From the NCBI GenBank assembly GCA_016192135.1, contig JACPUR010000016.1, positions 22,651-86,650 on the forward strand: a stretch of DNA of 64,000 bases, written 5' to 3'. The DNA comes from Candidatus Tectomicrobia bacterium (GTDB lineage: Bacteria; UBA8248). Below are positions 17,017 through 26,428 of the stretch, piece after piece. Below the pieces are notes generated by a model, which saw nothing but the letters and a program-made list of their open reading frames with translations, was not told where the DNA came from and made no database searches. How positions within the stretch are numbered: position 1 is the stretch's first letter; every line of letters starts with the position of its first letter. Both the position numbers and the translations under genes were made by a program.

Positions 17017-17320
17017 CCGGCTTCGGCGGGCGCGCGGGCTGCGATGTTTCCCCTTTTCCAGGGACCCTTCCGATCCGAACCGGAGCCATGAGCGGGCGCT
17101 CGTTTTATCCTTGGCGGAGCGCCTTTTTCTCTTCCGGGAGCGGCCGGCAAGAGCGCCGGTCCCCTTCCCGTCCCCTGGCGCGGAATGCCTCGGACCTCTC
17201 ATGGATGGCTCCCCCGAGCGGACGCCAATCATCCGCCGAGGGCCCAGCTTGCCACAAACGGCGGAAGTCTTCCCATTGAAATTTCATCCCCTTCCGCCCC
17301 CGGGGCCCCCAAGGCGGCCA

Positions 17321-17343
17321 CCGCATGTGGGGGCCACATGCGG
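17321..17343. repeat. Perfect 10-bp inverted repeat upstream of the export gene
   Basis: ccgcatgtgg and ccacatgcgg flank a 3-base ggg centre. The repeat lies about 40 bases before the -35 box proposed for the polysaccharide locus. It could be an operator for a dimeric regulator, or a terminator-like hairpin for transcripts arriving from either side; no T-tract follows. Confidence 0.45.
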
Positions 17344-17380
17344 ATTCTGGGCCCAAAATCATGTAACACTGCAAAATCAA

Positions 17381-17410
17381 TTGATTATTGACCTAATATT
17401 ATTGTAAAAT
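17381..17410 (+). promoter_or_regulatory. Candidate sigma70 promoter of the polysaccharide locus
   Basis: TTGATT (17381-17386) and TAAAAT (17405-17410) are 18 bases apart, in the only strongly AT-rich patch of this region, 65 bases before the 17475 start. Each box departs from consensus by one or two bases. TTGACC at 17388 is an alternative -35 with poor -10 spacing. The choice is by pattern only. Confidence 0.45.
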
Positions 17411-17474
17411 CATAGCTTGGTCCGGAGCCCTTTGGCGTGGAATTGTTTGTCTCTTTCGTGAGGCGAAGCCGGGG

Positions 17475-19766
17475 ATGCGCAAGTGGGCGCTGGGGATCAT
17501 GGCGGCGTGCCTGGCCGCCGGGATGGCCGGGACGGATTTCCGTCTGGCCGCGAGAGCCGCCTTCGGGGCTCCGGGGCCCGCCGCGGACGCCCTCCAGCCC
17601 AAGGGGCCGGTCGGGAAAGGCTACTTCCGCGGGCTCGTCGCGGCCGACCTGGACGGCGACGGCAAGCGCGAGCTCATCTCCAGCGACTTGGCCTCGGGCC
17701 AGGTATTGATCTGGCGGCCCCGCCCGGACCCCGGGTGGACCGAGCCCATCGCATTGGGGACTGGCGCGGAGGTGCGTTCCATCGCGGTCGCCGACCTGGA
17801 CGGGGATTCTCTGCCGGAGATCATCGTCGCCCTCCGCGGCCAGGAAAAAGACGGGATCGAGATTTGGAAGAACATGGGGGGCCTCCGCTTCCAGCGGACG
17901 GCCGGCCCCGGCCAGGGCGAGGTGTTCTCGGACGTGGCCGTGGCCGATTTCAACTACGACGGGAGGCCGGACATCATCGCCTCCAAGGAGGAGGCGGGCG
18001 CCCAGGGCGGCCTCCGGGTCTGGCTGAACCTCGGCACCGACAAATGGCAGGAGGCGGCCGCCCCTCCGGCCGAAGGGCCCTTCCACAGCCTCGCCGTGGT
18101 GGACCTGAACCAGGACGGGATTCTCGACGTCGCCGCCGCCGGCACCGGCCCCTCGGGCGGCCTCCGGGCGTGGCTGGGCCGCGACAAGCACCTGAATTGG
18201 GGGAGGCCCAACCAGCTCTCGCAGGGGGACTTCTGGGGCGTCACCGTCGCCGACCTGAACGGGGACGGCCTGCCCGACCTCCTCGCCGCCGGCAGGAACA
18301 CGGGCATCCAGGTCTGGCAGGGCCTGGGAAAGGGCACGTTCAATCAGATGGCCAGCCCCACCCCGGAGGGCAGCTTCTTCCGCGTGGTGCCCGTCGACCG
18401 GGATTCGGACGGCCGCGCCGATCTGGTGGCCAGCACGATGGACGGCAAGGGCTTGCGCTATTGGCGGCAGGACCAGGCGCTGGGCTGGGTGGCCCATCGC
18501 CTCCTCGCCGAGTCGGGGATATTCCACCACCTGCTGGTGGCGGACCTCGACGGCGACGGCCGGCTCGATTTGGGCGCCGCGACCCACGGCGAGGGCGTCG
18601 CCGTCTGGCCCGGTTTCGGAAAGCCCCTGCCCGGCCAGGTCCCGGGCGAGAAAACCGCCAAACACGATCTCCCGCTCCCGCCGGGCGCCCGCATGCCCGA
18701 CCTGCGGACGGGCCGCCCCGCCCCTCCCCGCCAGCCCAAACAGCCGGCGCGGATCGAGGGGGCCTTCCCGGAGAAGCGGGTCCCGGGCGAGTACCTCATC
18801 GGCTCCGGCGACGTGCTGACCGTCAGCGTGTGGCGGGGGGTCATCTCCCAGAAAGAGCAGGTCCAGGTGAGCGAGCGGGGCGTGGTCAGCATCGGCCTCA
18901 TCGATGACGTCCAGGCGGCGGGCCTGACCGTGAAGGAGGTGACCGACCTCCTCAAGGAGAAGCTGAGGAAGTTCATCAAGAACCCGCGGGTGGACGTGGT
19001 GGTGTCGAGATTCGGGAGCAAGATCGTGCGGGTGATGGGCGCGGTGGCGCGGCCCCAGACCTATAACGTGTCCGCGACGGTCACCCTGCTGGACGCCATC
19101 CTCCTCGCCGGCGGCCACCTGCCCACGACGCCCGAGCGTCCCGGCGGCGACCTCACCCACGTCTCCCTCCGGCGAGGAGGAAGGACGCGGACCGTGAACA
19201 TCCTCCGCTACATCTCGGGAACCACGGGCGAGACCGACAACCCCGAGCTCCTGGACGGCGACCTGGTCTTCGTCCCGGAATCCAGCTCGGAGCTGGTCGA
19301 GCAGAAGCGCGTGTACGTATTCGGCGAGATCCGGTCGCCGGGCGTGCACCCCCTGACGTTCAACATGCGGGTGCTCGACGCCATCGCCAGGGCGGGAGGC
19401 TTCAACGAGTTCGCCCAGCAGGACGAGGTCCGCATCATCCGCGGCGACGCGGAGCGGCCCGAGGTCATCCACGCCGACATCAAGGCCATGCTCCGCCGCG
19501 GCGATCGCCGCGGGGATCACCTCCTGAAGCCGAACGACGTGGTGTTCGCCCCCCGGACCATCATCGGCGACCTCAACGAGTTCGCCCGCCACATGTCGCC
19601 GATTCTCGACTTCCTGTTCTACCCCTCCCGGTTCCGCGAGTCCTACTCGATCAACTCGAACCTCCTGAAGTTCGACCTGGGCGGCCCGAGCCGCACCACC
19701 GCGGAGCGGGGAGGCGAAGGCACATTCACCCCGGGCACGCGCACCGTCACCCTCATAGGGCAGTAG
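17475..19766 (+). CDS. FG-GAP propeller fused to Wza-type polysaccharide export protein
   Basis: A 763-residue exported protein with an unusual fusion. After a signal peptide (residues 1-30) come seven FG-GAP/VCBS repeats with calcium-loop motifs such as ADLDGDGKRELI. The loops start near residues 58, 107, 158, 210, 260, 308 and 357, a regular step of about 50, which predicts a seven-bladed beta-propeller. A Pro-rich linker (385-437) leads to a Poly_export domain (YLIGSGDVLTVSVW, 440-515) and two SLBB domains (about 516-610 and 627-710). The C-terminal half is a normal Wza/GumB-like outer membrane export protein, but I see no lipobox. The propeller may bind polysaccharide or protein at the cell surface or in the periplasm. 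It is followed after 6 bases by the Wzc-like gene. Confidence 0.9.
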   Translation: MRKWALGIMAACLAAGMAGTDFRLAARAAFGAPGPAADALQPKGPVGKGYFRGLVAADLDGDGKRELISSDLASGQVLIWRPRPDPGWTEPIALGTGAEVRSIAVADLDGDSLPEIIVALRGQEKDGIEIWKNMGGLRFQRTAGPGQGEVFSDVAVADFNYDGRPDIIASKEEAGAQGGLRVWLNLGTDKWQEAAAPPAEGPFHSLAVVDLNQDGILDVAAAGTGPSGGLRAWLGRDKHLNWGRPNQLSQGDFWGVTVADLNGDGLPDLLAAGRNTGIQVWQGLGKGTFNQMASPTPEGSFFRVVPVDRDSDGRADLVASTMDGKGLRYWRQDQALGWVAHRLLAESGIFHHLLVADLDGDGRLDLGAATHGEGVAVWPGFGKPLPGQVPGEKTAKHDLPLPPGARMPDLRTGRPAPPRQPKQPARIEGAFPEKRVPGEYLIGSGDVLTVSVWRGVISQKEQVQVSERGVVSIGLIDDVQAAGLTVKEVTDLLKEKLRKFIKNPRVDVVVSRFGSKIVRVMGAVARPQTYNVSATVTLLDAILLAGGHLPTTPERPGGDLTHVSLRRGGRTRTVNILRYISGTTGETDNPELLDGDLVFVPESSSELVEQKRVYVFGEIRSPGVHPLTFNMRVLDAIARAGGFNEFAQQDEVRIIRGDAERPEVIHADIKAMLRRGDRRGDHLLKPNDVVFAPRTIIGDLNEFARHMSPILDFLFYPSRFRESYSINSNLLKFDLGGPSRTTAERGGEGTFTPGTRTVTLIGQ

Positions 19767-19772
19767 CCGAAA

Positions 19773-22700
19773 ATGGGCCAGTATGACATCAACTTGCGCG
19801 ACTATTGGCGGATCATCCGCAAGCGCAAGCTCATCATCATCTTCACCGTCGTCATCCTGGGTTTCTTCAGCTTCGTCTTCGCGAAGCTGAACGAGCCGCC
19901 CCCCATCTACTCGGCTTCCAGCGCCGTCCGGCTCGAGCCGAACACGGCCCTCTCCGGCCTGGTGAGCGACCCCGGAGCCCTCGGCACGACCGCGGAGATC
20001 ACCACCCAGACCGCCGTCATCCGCAGCTACCCGGTCATGGAGCAGGTGGCCAAGGAGATGGGGATGGTGGACAAGTCCCTCTCCTCGGAGGATATCGCCA
20101 AGAACAGCCGGCTGGTTTCCATCATCAACGGCCTCGCGGGCCAAGTGAACACCGGCCAGGTGGGCGACACCAACATCATCTCCATCACGGTCATCTCGGG
20201 GGATCCCGACCAGGCGGCGCGGATGGCCAATACCACCGCGTCCGTTTTCCGGCAGTTCGACTACGAGAACCGGAACCAGACGGTCCTGCGCCAGCACGAC
20301 TTCATCAAGACCCAGCTCACCCAGAGCGAGGCCCGCCTCAAGGAGGCCGAGCGCATCATCAAGGAGTTCAAGGAGTCCAAGAACTTCCTTTCCATCGCCG
20401 TGGAGGCCGCCTCCATCGGGCGGCTGATGGAGCGCCTCCAGGAAGTCGTCGCGCAGCAGCAAGGGATGCTCAAGCGCGTCCGCGAGGCCATCGAGCAGGT
20501 CCGCAACATCCGTGACGTCCGGGCCGGCAGGACCGAGCGCGTGCCCGTGGACGACATCGATCCCGGCCTGGCCCGCCTCAACCAGCAGCTCGTGGAGCTC
20601 CAGGTCCAGCGCGACAACCTGCTCCAGGAGTTCACCCCGGAGCATCCCGCGGTCAACGACATCATCCAGCAGATCAACAACGTCGTCCGGCAGATGCTGC
20701 TCATCCTGCAGGGCCGGGAGCAGACCCTGGCGGCGCTCGCGAAGGCCCGCGAGGACGAACTCAACCAGATCGAGTCGCGCAACAAGGAGATCCCAGACCT
20801 CTCCCTCCAGCTCCAGCGGCACGAGCGCCAGCTCGCCACCAACCAGGAAGTCCACAACCTCCTGCGCCAGAAGTTCGAGGAGGTCAGCATCCGGCTCGCG
20901 GGCACCCAGCACCTCGTTCGCATCGTGAAGCCCGCCTTCCGGCCGCTGTGGCGCGACAACCCGCCGCAGATCTTCCTGAACACCTTCGTGGGCGCGCTCC
21001 TGGGCCTGGTGGTGGGCCTGGCGTTCGCCCTGGTGCTCGAGACGATGGATACCTCCATCGGCACCATCGAGGACGTGGAGTCCTATCTCGAAGTGCCCGT
21101 CCTGGGAGTCATCCCCATCCTCGACAACGAGGAACTCGAGCGCCAGTACATCGAGAGCAACCCGGAACGGGCGGGCCGCTTCACGCCCGACATCTACGGC
21201 CGGCTCGTCACGCACTTCGTCCCGCGCTCGCCCATCGCCGAGGCCTACCGCTCCTTCCGCACGCAGATGGAGTTCGTCTCCGTCGAGAAGGGCGGCAACA
21301 CCTTCGTCATCACGAGCAGCACGCCGGGCGAGGGCAAGACGACCACCTCCATCAACTTCGCCATCACCTGCGCCCAGTCCAACAAGCGCACCCTGCTCAT
21401 CGACGCCGACATGCGGAAGCCCGTCATCTACCGCATCTTCGGCATCGACCGGGAGCCCGGCCTCACCGATATCCTCCTGGGCAACAACACCTGGACGGAC
21501 TGCGTCCGCACCATGACCGACATCATGCTCGGCAAGTTCGACATGGAAGACATCATGCTGACGCCGGGCCTCGACAACCTGAACCTCCTGACCTGCGGGC
21601 ACATCCCGCCGAACCCGGCCGAGCTCCTGAACTCCACGCGCATGACTCAGTTCCTCGAGGAGATCCGGCAGGAGTTCGACGTGATCGTGATCGACACGCC
21701 GCCCCTCCTGCCGGTCACGGACGCGGCCATCCTCGGCACGCGCGTGGACGGCTGCGTGCTGGTCTACCGGGTGGGGGCCATCGCGCGGGGGGCGCTCAAG
21801 CGGGCGAAGATGCAGCTCGACAACGTGCACGCGAAGGTGTGGGGCGTGGTCCTTAACTCGATGCGCCCCGAGGCCACCTCCGACATCGACTCCATCCGCT
21901 ACCAGTCGACCTACTACTACGGCGGCTATACGGAAGAGCACGCCGAGGAAAACCTGGCCGAGCTGCCCTTCTATCAGCGCTGGTACCGCTCCGCGGTCGA
22001 GCTCGTCGCCCCCGCCGAGCGGGACGACGTGACCGAGGAAGCATCCTCCCTGGCCAAGACGCTCGCCGGCGTGGCCCTGGTCCTCTCCTTCTCCCTCATC
22101 GCTGCCAGCGCGGCCTGGCAGATGGGCGTGCGGCTCCCGTTCGTCGGCTCCCTCGCGGCGCGGGATCAGATGGTCGGCATGCCGCCGAAGGACTCGCTGG
22201 CGCCGCTGGGCGCGATCTGGAAGAGCACCCAGGAGGCGCCCGTGACCCCCGCGTCCGCCCCCGCCAGCCCCGCGGCCCCCGAGGGGAGCAAGGACGCGCC
22301 CCAGGCCCCCGCGAAGCCTCCCGCGCCCGCCCAGGGCGGGTCGCCCCCGCCGCAAGCTCCCGCCCGTCCCGGGCCGGGCGCCTCCCTCCTCCCGGGGCGG
22401 CGCTTCGCCTCGGCGCCCCCGGCCGCGCCCCGGGAAGACCTGACGGAGGCCGCCGCCGTCCGGCGGGCCGTCATGCGCCTCGCGGGCCAGACGCTCCCCG
22501 GCGGGCTCCTCCGCGAGGAGGAGAGCCGGAAGCCCTTCAGCGTCGTATTCAGCCACAACCGCCGCCGCGAGACGACGCGGCACCACCTGTCGATCCTGCG
22601 CCAGGCGGGGCTCGCCCCCTCCTTCGCCCCCGTCCGGGGGATCGAGGGCTCCGCCGACCGCGTCTTTCTCGGCGCCTTCGCCTCCGAGCGGGAGGCCAAG

Positions 22701-22982
22701 GCCTTCATCGAGAAGCGGCTCAGGCCCCTCCTCCAGCCGGGCGAGGAACCCTACGCGGACCGCCTGCCCTACACGCTCGAGGTGGGCCGCGATCTCGCGC
22801 CGGGCGAGGCCGACGTGATGCGCGTCATCCTGAAGGCGGCCGACCTCTACCCCGCCTTCGAGGAAACCTCGAGCGGCAAGGGCCGGCTGCTGGTCGGCGC
22901 CTTCCGGTCGCCGTCCGAGGCCGAGCACGCCGCCATCCTCCTCCAGCGGGAGAAGATCCCCTTCCAGCTCGTCACCCGCTAG
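19773..22982 (+). CDS. Wzc-like polysaccharide co-polymerase / tyrosine kinase with added SPOR-like domain
   Basis: A 1069-residue inner membrane protein. Residues 1-425 form a Wzz/GNVR unit (membrane helices about 20-38 and 400-422, with a long periplasmic coiled coil between). Residues 480-700 are a BY-kinase: Walker A SSTPGEGKTTT, Walker A' TLLIDADMRKP, Walker B VIVIDTPPLLP. A Tyr cluster follows at once (YQSTYYYGGY, about 710-719), which is normally the C-terminus. Here the chain goes on: a third helix (764-783), a Pro/Ala linker to about 890, and a C-terminal domain with two halves (FLGAFASEREAKAFI, LLVGAFRSPSEAEHAAILL) resembling SPOR peptidoglycan-binding repeats. It controls chain length and export together with the 17475 product. 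Confidence 0.92.
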   Translation: MGQYDINLRDYWRIIRKRKLIIIFTVVILGFFSFVFAKLNEPPPIYSASSAVRLEPNTALSGLVSDPGALGTTAEITTQTAVIRSYPVMEQVAKEMGMVDKSLSSEDIAKNSRLVSIINGLAGQVNTGQVGDTNIISITVISGDPDQAARMANTTASVFRQFDYENRNQTVLRQHDFIKTQLTQSEARLKEAERIIKEFKESKNFLSIAVEAASIGRLMERLQEVVAQQQGMLKRVREAIEQVRNIRDVRAGRTERVPVDDIDPGLARLNQQLVELQVQRDNLLQEFTPEHPAVNDIIQQINNVVRQMLLILQGREQTLAALAKAREDELNQIESRNKEIPDLSLQLQRHERQLATNQEVHNLLRQKFEEVSIRLAGTQHLVRIVKPAFRPLWRDNPPQIFLNTFVGALLGLVVGLAFALVLETMDTSIGTIEDVESYLEVPVLGVIPILDNEELERQYIESNPERAGRFTPDIYGRLVTHFVPRSPIAEAYRSFRTQMEFVSVEKGGNTFVITSSTPGEGKTTTSINFAITCAQSNKRTLLIDADMRKPVIYRIFGIDREPGLTDILLGNNTWTDCVRTMTDIMLGKFDMEDIMLTPGLDNLNLLTCGHIPPNPAELLNSTRMTQFLEEIRQEFDVIVIDTPPLLPVTDAAILGTRVDGCVLVYRVGAIARGALKRAKMQLDNVHAKVWGVVLNSMRPEATSDIDSIRYQSTYYYGGYTEEHAEENLAELPFYQRWYRSAVELVAPAERDDVTEEASSLAKTLAGVALVLSFSLIAASAAWQMGVRLPFVGSLAARDQMVGMPPKDSLAPLGAIWKSTQEAPVTPASAPASPAAPEGSKDAPQAPAKPPAPAQGGSPPPQAPARPGPGASLLPGRRFASAPPAAPREDLTEAAAVRRAVMRLAGQTLPGGLLREEESRKPFSVVFSHNRRRETTRHHLSILRQAGLAPSFAPVRGIEGSADRVFLGAFASEREAKAFIEKRLRPLLQPGEEPYADRLPYTLEVGRDLAPGEADVMRVILKAADLYPAFEETSSGKGRLLVGAFRSPSEAEHAAILLQREKIPFQLVTR

Positions 22983-23002
22983 CTCGACAGGACCGCCGCC
23001 GC

Positions 23003-24598
23003 ATGGAGCCGAAGCCGGAGCCCCACCGTCCATCCGGATCCGCCGCGGCGCTCTTCGTCGCCCTCGCCACGGCCCTTTTCCTGCTGGGCGTGTCGCTGAA
23101 GCTCCAAACCCCCTTGACTTACTGGGACTCGGCGCTGCTGGAATGGGCGCGGAGCCCTTCGCCCTCGCCCGCTCCGGCGGGAACGTCTCCCTTCTTCCTC
23201 ATCCTCCTCAAGGCGCTGGCCTCGGCCGGATGGCTCGAATCCGGTTTGCTGCGGTGGATCCAGGCGGGCGGATCCGTTCTGTCCGCGGCGGCGGCTTTTC
23301 TGCTCGCGCGCCGCCTCTGGGGGAGCCCCCGGGCCGGCGTCCTCGCCTATTGCCTTTACCTCCTCCACCCGGCCGTGGTGCAGGGAGCCCATAGCCTGGA
23401 CATGGCCGACGCCTCCTACTACCCCGCCTTCGCCTCGTTCTGGCTCCTCGCCTTTCTCGCCCCCGGCCCGGATGGGTGGCGGCGGGGCTTCCGTCTCGCG
23501 GCCTGGAGCGCGCTGGCCATGGGCTGGAAAATCACCTCGTCCCTGGGCCTCCTCCTCTTCGCCTTCCCCGCCGCCTGGCGCCGGAAGGGCGGGTGGCGGG
23601 ACTTCCTCGCCACCGGCGCCGGGCTCGCCCTCTTCGCGCTCCTCTGGTGGTCCCTGCAGAGCTGGGAGCGAGCCGGGGACTCGGCGGGAACCGCGGCGGA
23701 GTCCATCCTGGCGGGGCGGACGCCCGCGGCGGCCGCCTTTCACCTGATGCTGGGGATGGCCTGGCTGGGGCCTTTCCTCGCCCTGCTGGCGGCCGGGGGG
23801 GCCCTCGCCCTGCGGGCGCGGGGGGCGCCGCGCATGGGCCCGCTCCTCTGGGGGACCGTCCTCTATCTCGGGGGGTACTGGGCCGCGGGGGGCATGAACT
23901 ACGGCTTCCCGCGCTACTACGTGGCCCTCCTGCCCCTCCTGTGCGCCTTCGCGGCGAACCCGGAATGGATCCCGCGCCCGGGCGCCCTCTCCCTGGCCCT
24001 CCTGCTCCTCCCGGCCCTGGCGCTCGCCCTCTGGATGCCCGACCCCCTCCTGGCCCTGAACGCCGGGCTGCGGGAGGCCTACGCGGCCGGGGGGGCCGCA
24101 CCCGCCCTGGCGGAGCTGATCCTCCCCTGGGCGGCCGGGATCGGGCTGGCGGCGGGGGCCGCCTGGGCATTTCGTATCCCCTGGGCGAACCTTCTGGTAT
24201 TATTGGCCTTGGCCAACGCCTTGGGACTCGGAGCGGCGCAGGGGCGCGCCCCCTACGCCACCTCGTACGGCTACGGCGAGCGGGGGCGCGCGGAGGCGCT
24301 CGGGTGGCTGGCGGAGAACGTGCCCCCCGGGCGGGCCGTCCTGGCTCCGCCCAACCTGGAGCCCGGGCTCCGCGAGCGGGGCCTGCGGGGCGCGGGCCAC
24401 GGGGCATGGAGGTCGCGCGAGGCCGTCCTCGCGTTTCTCCGCCGGGAACGGCCGGCGGCGGTGGTTCTGGGCTCGACGGAGAATTCGGTATGGCAGCTTC
24501 GATGGCTCCTGCTCGAGCCGCCGATCGAGTTGGAGGCCTGCCGGGAGCGCTTCCGGCGGATCGGAACCTACCGGCTCTGCCGGCTTCCTCCCGGATGA
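23003..24598 (+). CDS. Polytopic GT-C type glycosyltransferase (GT39-like)
   Basis: The 531-residue product has about ten hydrophobic helices. The first long outside loop carries an acidic motif (TYWDSALLEWA) in the place where GT39/GT83-type enzymes hold their catalytic Asp. A C-terminal soluble part follows (about 420-531). Such enzymes use polyprenyl-phosphate sugars on the outer face of the inner membrane. It lies between the Wzc-like and O-antigen-ligase-like genes and is probably co-transcribed (20 and 37 base gaps). The sugar and acceptor are unknown; a purely structural membrane protein cannot be excluded. Confidence 0.65.
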   Translation: MEPKPEPHRPSGSAAALFVALATALFLLGVSLKLQTPLTYWDSALLEWARSPSPSPAPAGTSPFFLILLKALASAGWLESGLLRWIQAGGSVLSAAAAFLLARRLWGSPRAGVLAYCLYLLHPAVVQGAHSLDMADASYYPAFASFWLLAFLAPGPDGWRRGFRLAAWSALAMGWKITSSLGLLLFAFPAAWRRKGGWRDFLATGAGLALFALLWWSLQSWERAGDSAGTAAESILAGRTPAAAAFHLMLGMAWLGPFLALLAAGGALALRARGAPRMGPLLWGTVLYLGGYWAAGGMNYGFPRYYVALLPLLCAFAANPEWIPRPGALSLALLLLPALALALWMPDPLLALNAGLREAYAAGGAAPALAELILPWAAGIGLAAGAAWAFRIPWANLLVLLALANALGLGAAQGRAPYATSYGYGERGRAEALGWLAENVPPGRAVLAPPNLEPGLRERGLRGAGHGAWRSREAVLAFLRRERPAAVVLGSTENSVWQLRWLLLEPPIELEACRERFRRIGTYRLCRLPPG

Positions 24599-24635
24599 GG
24601 CCGCGCCGGCCCGTCCGCACCCGGGAATCCTGAGA

Positions 24636-26402
24636 ATGGCCCGAACCTCGCGCGCGATCGGCGGAGGCGGCTTGGCGGGCAGGGGCAGCCTGCTCCCCGT
24701 GGTGGCCGTGCTCGGCTTCCTCATCCTCAGCCTGGGCCTGTCCTACTCCCTCACGCAGACCTCGGCCTTCGTCGTCCTGGGGGGCTTCGTCGGCGCCATC
24801 ATCCTCGGCGCGAGCTTCATGAGCCCGATGTTCGGCGTCGCGCTGCTGATCATGTCCATGCTCCTCTCGCCCGAGTTCGGGGCCGGGGGCGGAGGCGGGG
24901 GCGGCACCGACGCCGGGCGCTCGGTCGTGGTGCGGATGGACGACGTCCTCCTCGCCATTCTCTCCATCGCCTGGTTCGCCCGCACCGCCGTCCACAAGGA
25001 GCTGGGCTTCATCCTCAAGAACCCCCTCAACCGCCCCATCGGCTTCTACATCCTGAGCTGCATCATCTCCACCATCCTGGGCTTCATGACGGGCGGGGTG
25101 CGGGGGCTGATCGGGACCTTCTTCGTGATCCGCTACTTCGAGTATTTCGTCGTCTTCTTCCTCGCCCTCAACTTCATGACCGACCTCAAGGTGATGAAGC
25201 GCTTCATGAAGCTGGCCTTCTTCACCTCCATCTGCATCGCCCTCTACGGGATGGTGCAGATCCCGCTCGGGGTGCGCGTGTCGGCTCCCTTCGAGGGGGA
25301 CTCGGGCGAGCCCAACACCATGGGCGGCTACCTCCTCCTGATGATGTGCATGGCGGGGGGCCAGCTCCTCTTCGCCCGGGGCCTGCGGGCCATCCTGGGC
25401 TGGGGCTCGCTGATCGCCCTCTTCTTCATCCCGCTGCTGTTCACCGGGAGCCGCGCCTCGTGGCTGGGCATCCCGGCCGTGATCGCGGCCTTCTTCATCT
25501 TCTCCCACAAGAAGAAGCAGATTGCGCTTTTCACCGTCGCCTTCGCCTTCTTGTCGATCGTCGTGCTTCCACAGTCGGTCAAGGAGCGCGTCCTCTTCAC
25601 CTTCCAGCAGAAGAAGCAGCTCCACGCCAAGCAGATCCAGGTGGGCGCGGTCCGCCTGGACAGCTCCACCAGCGCCCGGCTGGAGAGCTACGCCGAGTCG
25701 GTCGGCGGCTGGATGAAGAAGCCCATCCTGGGCTGGGGGGTGACCGGCTACATCTTCGTGGACTCGCAGCCCATCCGGACGCTGGTGGAGACGGGGCTGG
25801 TGGGGATGGTGGCCTTCCTTTGGCTTGTGTGGGTCTATTTCCAGGCGGGACGGAAAGCGATGCGGACCTCGACGGACGCCTTCCAGCGGGGGATCGCCGT
25901 CGGCTACATGGCCGGCCTGTTCGGCCTCCTCACCCACAGCAGCGGCTCCAACACCTTCATCATCCTGCGCATCATGGAGCCGTGGATGCTCTTCACCGCC
26001 ATGGTGGTGCGCATCCCCACCCTGGCCAAGGAGCGCCAGAAGCAGTGGGAGGAGCTGGAGCGCGAGGAGGGAAAGCTCATCGAGGCGCCGCCCGAGCCCC
26101 AGCCCGAGCCGGCGGAAGGCGAGGAGGCCCCCGGCGAGAAGCGCTTCGAGAAGAAACTCTCCGAGTACGAGGAATTCCTCGAGCGCGAGCGTGTAGAGAT
26201 GGCGCGGCGGGAGGTCGAGGCCAGGCGCCGGGAGGCCGCCAAGCCCAAGTTCCGGAAGGAGTTGCTAGCCGCGGCCCGGGCGGGCGGGCCGCCCGCCGCC
26301 CCCGGGCCGGAGCCGGCGGCGGGCTCGTTCCCCAAGGCGCCCCGGAACGTCGACCTGATCCGAGAGCCCGCGTCCGGCCCCTTCGGCAGGCGCCCCCGCT
26401 AA
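24636..26402 (+). CDS. O-antigen ligase/polymerase-like membrane protein with charged C-terminal tail
   Basis: The 588-residue product has about 11 membrane helices and a Wzy_C/WaaL-type large periplasmic loop: FTGSRASWLGIP and, further on, WMKKPILGWGVTGY, typical of O-antigen ligases and polymerases. These enzymes join polyprenyl-linked glycans. After the last helix comes an unusual cytoplasmic tail of about 130 residues. It is highly charged and probably coiled-coil (about 460-545), then disordered with Pro/Ala. A Gly-rich stretch near residue 85 lies in a short loop. It is fourth in the export operon. Confidence 0.8.
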   Translation: MARTSRAIGGGGLAGRGSLLPVVAVLGFLILSLGLSYSLTQTSAFVVLGGFVGAIILGASFMSPMFGVALLIMSMLLSPEFGAGGGGGGGTDAGRSVVVRMDDVLLAILSIAWFARTAVHKELGFILKNPLNRPIGFYILSCIISTILGFMTGGVRGLIGTFFVIRYFEYFVVFFLALNFMTDLKVMKRFMKLAFFTSICIALYGMVQIPLGVRVSAPFEGDSGEPNTMGGYLLLMMCMAGGQLLFARGLRAILGWGSLIALFFIPLLFTGSRASWLGIPAVIAAFFIFSHKKKQIALFTVAFAFLSIVVLPQSVKERVLFTFQQKKQLHAKQIQVGAVRLDSSTSARLESYAESVGGWMKKPILGWGVTGYIFVDSQPIRTLVETGLVGMVAFLWLVWVYFQAGRKAMRTSTDAFQRGIAVGYMAGLFGLLTHSSGSNTFIILRIMEPWMLFTAMVVRIPTLAKERQKQWEELEREEGKLIEAPPEPQPEPAEGEEAPGEKRFEKKLSEYEEFLERERVEMARREVEARRREAAKPKFRKELLAAARAGGPPAAPGPEPAAGSFPKAPRNVDLIREPASGPFGRRPR

Positions 26403-26428
26403 GCCCGCCCGCCTAAGCTGTCCCGCCC

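Larger units (their letters stand above)
17017..17474. promoter_or_regulatory. Intergenic region before the polysaccharide locus
   Basis: About 460 bases between a minus-strand small gene and the plus-strand polysaccharide locus. The left part is GC-rich and may be the N-terminal extension of the small gene. The right part holds a perfect hairpin and then a sharp AT-rich patch (17365-17415) that looks like a promoter. I see no other gene. Confidence 0.45.

Noticed and set aside
17385-23033. A minus-strand open frame of more than 1800 codons opposite the export operon
   Set aside because: It is a shadow of high-GC coding sequence: its translation is rich in Arg, Gly, Pro and His without domains, while the plus strand encodes clear exporter and kinase motifs throughout.
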